From Mantis religiosa (Eukaryota; Arthropoda; Insecta; Mantodea; Mantidae): 64,000 bases of DNA. Numbering within the stretch: the first letter of the stretch is position 1; each line of letters opens with the position of its first letter. The notes under the pieces were generated by a model that saw only the letters and a program-made list of their open reading frames with translations, had not been told where the DNA came from and did no database searches. The stretch covers positions 104,057,619-104,121,618 of the forward strand of contig CM060947.1 of NCBI GenBank assembly GCA_030765055.1. The letters run 5' to 3'. The translations under genes were made by a program, and so were the position numbers. Below, piece by piece: positions 57,258 through 64,000 of this stretch.

Positions 57258-58973
57258 CACTAGAAGGACCACACCCATCATTTTGGCAGATGCACTGCTT
57301 TAGAAGACTTATTTCTTGCTTATGGTGTTTTCTACACTTCCCATGTTCTACGACTTTTAATACTTATGACAAACACATCTACAAAGAATTAAGCATTTTG
57401 GATCTTTCTAAAAACTGGTACAAACAACTCCTACTAGAAGGAATGCCATCCGTCATTTTCACGGGTACAGAAGTGTGAACATAGCCTTTGGATCTGTCCA
57501 CATCTGTTGTTTTCCTTCCTGATTGGCTAGCAAAAAACTTTCCGTTGAAGTTGTTATGGTCGAATACCTGGAGACCACCATTTTTCAGGAACACAATGAG
57601 CAGAAACAAATTCGCTGAAATTTTGTGGTTTATGCAATTTGATGACAAGGACACACGTTCTCAAAGACTAAGTACGGATCGCTTTGCAGCTGCTACTCCT
57701 GTCTGGAATCCTTTAATTGCCAATTCCTTGCAGTGTTACATTCAAAGTGAAAATGTCACTGTGAATGAGCAATAAACCGGACAAATTTGGGATAAAGTTT
57801 TGGCTTGCAGTTGCTCAAATTCAAAGTATCTGGTGAATGGTTTTTCTTACCTGGGCAAAGACGAGCAGCAGGTGTTCCTCTTGCAGAGCATGATGTAATG
57901 CATCTTATACAGCCTTTTGTTTCTGCAGGAAGAAATATTACATGTGACAATTTTTTACAATCAAATGCCTTGCAGAAAGTTTGAAGCGTAAAAGTACAAG
58001 CATTGTGGGCACAGTAAAGAAATGTAGAAGGGAAATCCCTAAATCAGCAAAATGTGTTACAGCACCTTTGCACACAACTGTACTTTATAAGTCAGGTGAC
58101 AACTCTGACATGCTATCAGGGGAGAAAGAACAAAAATGTGCTTCTTTTGAGTTCAATGTATGACACAGTTTCTATAAATAAACAACATCCTAAAAAGCTA
58201 CCAGAATCAGTGACGTATTACAATAACACCAAGTACGGCGTTGACATCATCAGTCAAATGGCTCGACTGTACACAGTGAAATATAGATGCAGAAGGTAGT
58301 CTATGCATGTTTTTTTCAATGTGTTGGCCTTGATAGCTATTAGTGCATGGGTACTCTATAAGAAAGTAACAGGTGAAAAAGTAAGCAGACGTTAGTTCAT
58401 ATACAACTTAGCAGAAGAGTTGCCTTCAGCATATAAATCCACAAGGGTACAAAATACACTTCCTTACACAGTACCTCAGCAGAGCAACATTTCTAAGACT
58501 TGCCAAATTGGCGGATGCAGAGGGAAGAATAGGAGCAAGCATTTATGTAACAAGTGCAGCAAGTATATTTGTGGACCATGTTTAGGCAACGCTGAATACA
58601 CGTGTGTTAGGTGTTATGATGCTGCAGGTGGCTTTGAATGGGCGAAATCAGGTTTATAAGTGTTTTTTCTACTATATACTGCGGTATTCAAAATTTTACG
58701 TTGAAACACATGTGTTTGCTAAGGGAAGTTGTCCATTTCACATTTGGTTATCATATATATTTGGATTATTTTTTAGGCTTAAAATGTTCATTTTACCATG
58801 TAATTCTTCACACAAAAGTAAAATTATATACTGGTAAACTGTATAAGTAATATTAAATAAACTGGTATACATTCAAATTTGTTAACTATTTTAAAAAGGG
58901 CAAATAAAACTGTACCCATTAAAATGACGGGTTGGTCCTTCTCAGTAGACCATACTCGCTGGTCCTTCTAGTG
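57258..58973 (+). mobile_element. piggyBac element, TTAA duplication
   Basis: TTAA at 57254-57257 and 58974-58977; inverted ends CACTAGAAGGACCA and TGGTCCTTCTAGTG. A subterminal TGGTCCTTCT repeat lies at 58933. It sits in the BEL/Pao between gag and protease. Confidence 0.92.
57290..58659 (+). pseudogene. piggyBac transposase, N-terminally truncated and broken
   Basis: Readable parts in order: NTMSRNKFAEILWFMQFDD, RLSTDRFAAATPVWNPLI, ENVTVNEQ (first catalytic-Asp region, Asp not seen), NITCDNFLQSNAL (second Asp present, 57930-57970), STSIVGTVKKCRREIPKSAK, TYYNNTKYGVDIISQMARLY (third region) and a C-terminal Cys-rich domain (CRGKNRSKHLCNKCSKYICG, 58500-58615). Several stops (57478, 57774, 58165, 58299). 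Cut-and-paste transposase at TTAA; this copy is inactive. Confidence 0.85.
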
Positions 58974-59954
58974 TTAACAGAGCAGATATTTCACTTTTAT
59001 TTTGTATTGTTTAAGACACTGAAACGTTCTTGGGAAACATAAGAGCCTTTTCCACACCAAATGCAGGCTTTGGTTTCCACTGCCTGAAAAAGTAACAGAT
59101 GCAGTTGGTATTTTTTCATCTATATTTTCAGTGTTGCCAAAACTTGTAGGAGCTAAAACTAAGTGCTCCTTCCTCACAAATTTCAGCTACACTTCTAGGT
59201 TATGTGCCTGATCCCTATCTGACTGGAATGGGAATTTTCTCCAATCAGTTAACTTAACACCAAGCAAAGCAGATTCTACCAGGGGAAACAATATAGTTTC
59301 ATATTTATTGGCAGTCACACCTGGAGATTCCAAAGCTCTTAATTGTGTTTCTAATTTGTCATAAAGACTTTGCAGGCTTACCTCGTTATGCAATGAACTT
59401 TTCTGGAGAACCAACTGAAGCAACTCTCATATGGAAATATCAAATAAAAGTTCATCACCTGCAAATCTTGTTTTAAGCTGCTTATTAACTTTTGGGTAAT
59501 TTTCTGCACATGGCGGATAGCTGCATACAAGCTTTCTTGCTAAAGACCAATCTACGTAGCTTGGTATAAACATTGAAATTTGTCCTCCAATTCTATGTTA
59601 ACATCGTCGTTTATTCTTTTGAACAGTGATGAGAATCCAATTCAGTTTTTCACATCATGATCAAATTTCTGTAATTGCAATTTAGGCAGCTTAAGCTTGT
59701 TTCTAGCATTGTGTGTTTCACTCAAGATGACATCACTGTATATTTGCGTCAACTGTTGTAATCTCTTCATAGCTATTCTTCAATGTTTGCCTTCTTTCTG
59801 GTAAGTTTCATGATCATCCTACTTTTTCATTTCCATTTCATCAATTTCAGTTTCACTTTTATGAAATTTTTCTTGAATTAATTCGTTCACTTTAAACAGT
59901 CGCTCTACTTTATCGTAAAATATTTTGAAGGTAGCCCCTTGCATCTTCTTTAGT

Positions 59955-60290
59955 GACTTGTGAATCCGAGATACACCGTTTGTGGCAACTGACTATCGTA
60001 AGTACTTAAGTCCCAGGCTTCATCAGGCTTAAGTACTTATGATAGTAAGTGGCCACAAACGGTGTATCTCGGATGCAAGAGCCCCTAGTGGTCTACTGGG
60101 AAAATATACGTGTCAAATGGAGAATTTAATGTCAGGACGGCACGTTGACCATGGTAGCTCAATGGTTTAGAGCGACTGGACGGAAACCAGGAGATCCGTG
60201 GTTCAAATCCCAGCCATGGCATTGAATTTTTCATGTTGACTCTATCCATCAAAAACCTTAGCCTATATACGGCTAGTGTGAATTTATTAA
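59955..60290 (+). repeat. SINE family A copy with palindromic 5' part
   Basis: Outer arms 'ccgagatacaccgtttgtgg' (59967) and its inverse (60051) enclose a short centre; then the body and a tRNA-like head with A box TAGCTCAATGGTTTAGAGC, anticodon-type stem CTGG/CCAG and B box GGTTCAAATCC (60150-60222). Confidence 0.75.
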
Positions 60291-60294
60291 ATGT

Positions 60295-61120
60295 TTTTCG
60301 GTGATATGTGAATGAACTGAATATGCTGTTGCTTTCTTTTTCCTTTTGTAAATGTGGATGCTTCCTTAATGATTTTCTTTAGTTTAGCTTTTCTAATTTT
60401 CTTCAACACCAAACTTTTGTTGTATCCATTTTCGTTTGCTATGTGTAGTATTGCTTTTTGTTATTTGAAATATGCTTTTTCCATGGATATGTTGACTAGT
60501 CTGTGTGTAAGGCTGTTTATTATTGTATGTATGTGTGTAATTGGGTTGTGGCTATTATTTTTTTATGTAATTTTCGTAATATGTTGGTTTCTTGTAAATT
60601 CCATATTTTATTTTTGTGTTGTTCCTTATGATATTTAGATACAATAAAGAGTTTTGTCCACTGATTTCCTTATCTATTGTGAATTTTATAGTCCCTTCTT
60701 GCAGATTGAGTAATTTTAATGCATCATCTAAATGTTTATTCGGTACAATTGCAAAGATGTCGTCAACATATCTATACCAAACTTTGAAGATCAATGGGAA
60801 GGCCTTTTTAATTTGTGTTTCAAATGTACTCATAAATAAGTTGGCCAAAAAAGGTGAAAGTGGGTTGCCCATTGATAACCCTGATTTCTGCTTGTAGTGT
60901 TTTCCATTAAAGCTGAAGAAGTTTTGTTCAATGCATATTTTTGTTAGTGAAATGTATTCTTCTGCTTCTATTGCTTCCATTTTTTAATACAGTGTGTAAT
61001 TTTTCTGTTGGTATGCTTGGAAATAAAGATGTGACATCAAATGAAACCATTGTCATTTTTGTCCAAATTTATATCTTTGATTTTTTTTCTACTTTTATTT
61101 TGTGAAATTATTTTTTGTTG
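60295..61120 (-). pseudogene. Penelope-like reverse transcriptase fragment
   Basis: Minus: MVSFDVTSLFPSIPTEKLHT near 61020-61055, shift, then 141 open codons (60555-60980) with GLSMGNPLSPFLANLFMS and WYRYVDDIFAIVPN, a full catalytic YVDD box, and KYGIYKKPTYYENYIKK. A stop at 60555 and decayed continuation (SLTHRLVNISMEKAYF) to 60295. No GIY-YIG part here. Confidence 0.85.
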
Positions 61121-61139
61121 ATTATTTTGCTCTATTTTA

Positions 61140-61475
61140 GAGTTTTATTTGTGGTTTCAATGCACAATGTGGTTTTGAAGTTATGACACCAGCAGGTAAA
61201 CAAACTGTTAGCACAGACAGACTAAAGTCAGCCTTTATGCTAACCGATACTACAGCTACAAGCTCAGGAAGAACAACCAAGAGTGACAATTTCGTTGTTC
61301 CACCTCCTACCTCATCAAACCCCATCACTCCTGGATCAACCATGCCAGCCATGCAGCACCATGTCAAGACTAGATAATCAGAACGCATGTTACTTTTCCC
61401 AAGATGTACAAAATTGTCAGTCTGGAAGGAATATGTGGTGACCATGAATAATATTTTGTACTCCATAACCTTTAA
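61140..61475 (+). pseudogene. Gypsy pol C-terminal tail remnant
   Basis: VMTPAGKQTVSTDRLKSAFM, a Ser/Thr/Pro-rich linker, then HVKTR, stop, and LLFPRCTKLSV, matching the end of many Gypsy integrase proteins (DRLKPA and TRSGR-type endings). Nothing upstream of it belongs to the same element. Confidence 0.55.
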
Positions 61476-61599
61476 GTGCAATGCAGACTTCACTTGTTAT
61501 AATCTTGGTATTCTCCATGACACTATTATTGTCTTAGTAAAAATATTGTGCTATAGAATAAAAAGTATTTGAGAAAGTGGAGTGCCATTGTTATTAAAA

Positions 61600-61945
61600 T
61601 TAGGAAAATGAATCAACCTTGTATAAACTTTTCTCCACTTAACAAGTTTTTTTTATGAAGATAGTTTCTGGGAACTTCTTCACTATCCTCCGCTCTGTGG
61701 TCGACTGATGGCGCAACCAGTGCCTGCTTCGGCTTGGTGTTGTGCTGTCATCTGATAACCTGGTAATCATCCATGGTGGGAATTTCAAAATTCATCAGGC
61801 AGGCGCCGGTTGCACCATCAGTCAACCACAGAACTGAGTACAGGGAAGAAGTTCCCAGAAACTAATCTTCATAAAAAAACCTGTGTGGAGAAAAGTGTAT
61901 ACAAGGTTGACTCCATCTGCCTAATTTTAATACCTTGTACTGTTT
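61600..61945. mobile_element. Penelope-like fold-back element
   Basis: Arms of about 120 bp ('taccttgtataaac'-type ends; 'ccagaaactaatcttcat') around a centre that codes on minus for NFEIPTMDDYQVI, a Penelope C terminus. The right arm reads CUGAGUA, a perfect GGGAA-GAAG-UUCCC stem, GAAAC and ACUAAU, a decayed hammerhead (61838-61872). Confidence 0.7.
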
Positions 61946-62119
61946 AAAAGTTTATTACACAAGATATAGTGCATGGTTTCATTAAAATAACAACAGGTTC
62001 ATACACTCACCAGGATCCTTTCTCTTAGGAGGCAACTAATTTTATAAATAGGAGGGTTGAAATTGTCCGATATGCACTGACCTGCAATTTAATCTTTTGG
62101 AACCGTTATAAAAGAACTA

Positions 62120-62320
62120 TCAACATAAGGTAATTTGTCTTCTCGTATAACAAAATCCACAGCAAAATACTGTATGCACATAACTGAATCCTTTGAATTG
62201 CATAAAGTGCTCACGGTGCATGCATCTGATACATTTTTCTCTTAAATTTTGATCTTTTGGAAATGCACATCCAGGAATACAACAGTTATATTTCCTGCTA
62301 TAATGTATTCTTTTATTTCT
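62120..62320 (-). CDS. Cys/His-rich small ORF, unknown
   Basis: The C-terminal 60 codons of a minus frame read YNCCIPGCAFPKDQN, CIRCMHREHFMQF, HTVFCCGFC, with CxxxC, CxxC and HxxH spacings suggesting metal binding. A possible acceptor (attatagcag) lies near 62318. Family not recognised; could be a host exon or transposon debris. Confidence 0.2.
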   Translation of the reverse strand, partial: RNKRIHYSRKYNCCIPGCAFPKDQNLREKCIRCMHREHFMQFKGFSYVHTVFCCGFCYTRRQITLC

Positions 62321-62584
62321 CATCACCAAAATTATGTCACAAATTATATTTTTAAACTCGCAGACTAATAATACTTTGAAATAGTCCTCTTCTATATAGA
62401 ATGTAAAAATAAAGACATAGAAAGCATACAGCACAGAAAACATTACTGAAATTACTCCAGTTTCCCAAACTGGGCAAATAATGGTTTGTAAATACTCTTG
62501 CTTTCCTTTCTTGGAAGTGTTGAAAACTGTTGTTATAATAAATTAAATTTAAAGGGAGTAAATTAATGACACTAAACAATTTTT

Positions 62585-62625
62585 CCGGAACATGTTTCAG
62601 CGACTTTGCCTCCATCCTCAACCGG
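62585..62625 (-). ncRNA. Hammerhead-like motif, left arm
   Basis: Stem I CCGG/CCGG, core UUGAGGA (C3 to U, leaving a U-G pair with G8), stem II GGAGGC-AAA-GUCGCU (one mismatch), GAA, ACAUGU, U17. Confidence 0.5.
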
Positions 62626-63081
62626 CCATCAACTGGTTCTCATTGGTGTAGTTGACGATATTTTGTCATATGTCTCCTCTGGTGGCGGTTCAAGGAACTT
62701 GCTGAACAAATCTTTCTGTCGGATGTCGAAATTGAATACTTTGTTCCTATTTTTTTAAATGAAGATTTGTTCCCATGTGGATAGTTCTTGTTTTTCTGAT
62801 GTATGTTTTAGTAGTTTGGTTCTGGATTTATGTTGTGGTTTTTTTCCCCAAAGTGCGTGGCAACTGCTGATTTTTCTAATTGTTTATATTTTATGTTTCT
62901 AAAGTGTTCCTTTGCTCTTGTTTATAAATTTCTTTGAAATAGCACAAAAAAATTACTTTCCCAAATCATTAGTAGACAAAAAAGTGAACTTAGCAAAAAA
63001 GAAGCTAATAAAGGAAACCACAACCCTCTCAGCTACAGAAACTAATGATTTTCAAAAAGTTCACTTACCATCCATAGGCCT

Positions 63082-63620
63082 TTGATAAATTCAAAAAAAG
63101 TCTTCAAAAAACAAAACATTAAACTAGCACCAGTCAACCATTTCTCCTTAAAAAACCTAACTTTCTCAAACGTCAAAGATGCCATTCCATCTAACAAAAA
63201 ATCTGGTATATATCAAATTGAATGCAGTGACTGTAATCAAATTTATATTGGAAAAACAATAAGAAATTTAGAAACAAGAGCAAATGAACACTTTAGAAAC
63301 ATAAAATATAAACAATTAGAAAAATCAGCAGTTGCCACGCATTTTTGGGAAAAAAACCACAACATAAATCCAGAACCAAAACTACTAAAACATACATCAG
63401 GAAAACAAGAACTATCCACATGGGAATAACTCTTCATTTCAAAAAATAGGAACAAAGTATTCAATTTAGACATCCCACAGAAAGATTTGTTCAGCAAGTT
63501 CCTTGAACCGCCACCAGAGGAGACCTATGACAAAATATCGTCAACTACACCAATGAGAACTAGTAGATGGCCGGTTGAGGATGTAGACAAAGTCTCTGAA
63601 ACATGTTCCGGAAAAATTTA
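63082..63620 (+). pseudogene. Penelope-like GIY-YIG endonuclease domain
   Basis: KSGIYQIECSDCNQIYIGKT (GIY and YIG motifs), RNLETRANEHFRNIKYKQ, SAVATHFWEKNHNINPE, a stop at 63427 (after ELSTWE), then the same frame continues FISKNRNKVFNLDIPQKDLF to about 63620. Only the C-terminal part of the polyprotein; the single stop is the main lesion. Confidence 0.87.
63571..63611 (+). ncRNA. Hammerhead-like motif, right arm
   Basis: Stem I CCGG/CCGG, core UUGAGGA, stem II GUAGAC-AAA-GUCUCU (five of six pairs), GAA, ACAUGU, U17. Stem II bases differ from the left arm but pairing is largely kept. Confidence 0.5.
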
Positions 63621-63829
63621 AAAGTGTTGTTTAGTGCCATTAATAGACTCCCTTTAAATTTAATATACTCTTGCTTTATTAATTATTAGACAAACTTAAT
63701 GTTATCCACTGTCTGCTACCCCTTCCTAAATCCTGACTGAAATGTCAACATCTCTGGTTCTCCGGGCCCAAATGACCTTGTTGTCGACGGGCCCTAAAAC
63801 ACCACACACTCACTCACACTCTCTGGTTC

Positions 63830-64000
63830 TCTTCTTTCAGGTTTGTATCCTCTCTCCCAAGATCCCTGCAACACTTTTCCCATGTTTGGCAATAGCCTCC
63901 ATTTCTTTAATTATCCAAGTTGTCTTCACTTCCCTTTCCTTTATAGATAGGCTGAATTACTGCCTCTTTCCATCTCTTTGGGATTGATCAGTTAACTTTT
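63830..64000 (-). pseudogene. LINE reverse transcriptase fragment at right edge
   Basis: Minus frame from 64000: PKRWKEAVIQPIYKGKGSED, a stop/shift, then VAGILGERIQT, the first RT blocks of a non-LTR element. The element continues beyond the window. Confidence 0.6.

Larger units (their letters stand above)
54835..59950 (-). mobile_element. BEL/Pao LTR retrotransposon remnant, interrupted twice
   Basis: Minus order: gag (59187-59950: LKLPKLQLQKFDHDVKN, then SLQSLYDKLETQLRALES), [piggyBac 57258-58973], protease-like (56880-57200: HHLFGSRKKK, DTG region changed), RT (56213-56730: STNPFLLGVMIAYDPDKAPE, catalytic box YVNS), [SINE-A 55999-56165], RNase H and after (55260-55990: LGLVWNTNEDEFYCHVDTV, PHFELLAAVLGLLLYMQ, GNMNPANLSRGCSPKTL), then pre-integrase to about 54835. 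No LTRs recognised. Confidence 0.8.
62505..63664. mobile_element. Penelope-like element, inverted pair, 13-bp duplication
   Basis: atactcttgcttt flanks it (62492-62504, 63665-63677). The left part (to about 62930) is a minus-strand copy of the element's 3' end; the right part (62940-63664) is a plus-strand copy with GIY-YIG. Each arm ends with a hammerhead-like motif and the tail found alone at 24698. Confidence 0.9.

Noticed and set aside
61183..61377. Possible host gene with Ser/Thr/Pro-rich product
   Set aside because: DRLKSAF and the KTR...FPR ending match a Gypsy pol tail better.

Overview
The window is nuclear DNA from an animal, most probably an arthropod. It is AT-rich, has no operons, carries spliced-looking exons, and is packed with decayed transposable elements. 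The element mix (Gypsy, BEL/Pao, Penelope-like, several non-LTR clades, piggyBac, hAT, Tc1/mariner, a CACTG-ended DNA transposon, three tRNA-derived SINE families) is typical of large arthropod genomes. A mitochondrial COI insertion reads with the invertebrate mitochondrial code (AGA=Ser, TGA=Trp). Species cannot be fixed from the sequence. I found only two convincing host genes: paralogous MATH-BTB genes (SPOP/TDPOZ-like) on the plus strand at 10402-11344 and 26437-27418. Weaker host candidates are an exon at 46870-47046 (minus), a promoter-like X-box cluster at 35354-35395 and a Cys-rich ORF at 62120-62320.

Layout. 1-2460: internally deleted non-LTR element (minus). 2664-8111: Gypsy element (minus). 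8112-10400: SINEs and fold-back repeats in front of MATH-BTB gene 1. 12001-17557: nearly full-length I-type LINE (plus), fused at its 5' end to a SINE and bounded by a 13-bp target duplication. 19676-21902: DNA transposon with CACTGG ends and a TTA duplication. 23100-26260: LINE fragment, an ancient intergenic duplicate and a cluster of Penelope-like fold-backs just before MATH-BTB gene 2. 27540-31920: decayed minus-strand LINE interrupted by a second LINE and Penelope-like elements. 32130-36760: the second intergenic duplicate, a Penelope remnant, the COI NUMT, a mariner remnant, the X-box region and the 3' end of a second I-type LINE copy. 36841-39300: a 338-bp pure AAT array and two CR1/L2-like LINE 3' ends inside that copy, which resumes at 39300-41600. 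42325-46600: SINEs, mariner, a TA array, Gypsy and BEL/Pao remnants. 47200-52380: a hAT/GTF2IRD2-like transposase gene split by a Gypsy element with 4-bp duplications. 52600-54830: a second hAT copy split by a SINE. 54835-59950: a BEL/Pao element split by a piggyBac and a SINE. 60295-64000: Penelope-like RT, Gypsy tail, fold-backs, an inverted-pair Penelope element and a LINE RT at the edge.

The most interesting recurring theme is a set of short Penelope-derived fold-back elements with 13-bp target duplications. Their arms carry hammerhead-ribozyme motifs: one has a perfect core and paired stems, others have substitutions that could be compensatory. Second is the SINE-LINE chimera, whose SINE partner also shares the LINE's 3' tail. 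No mobile element here looks fully competent; nearly every catalytic domain has stops, frameshifts or lost key residues.
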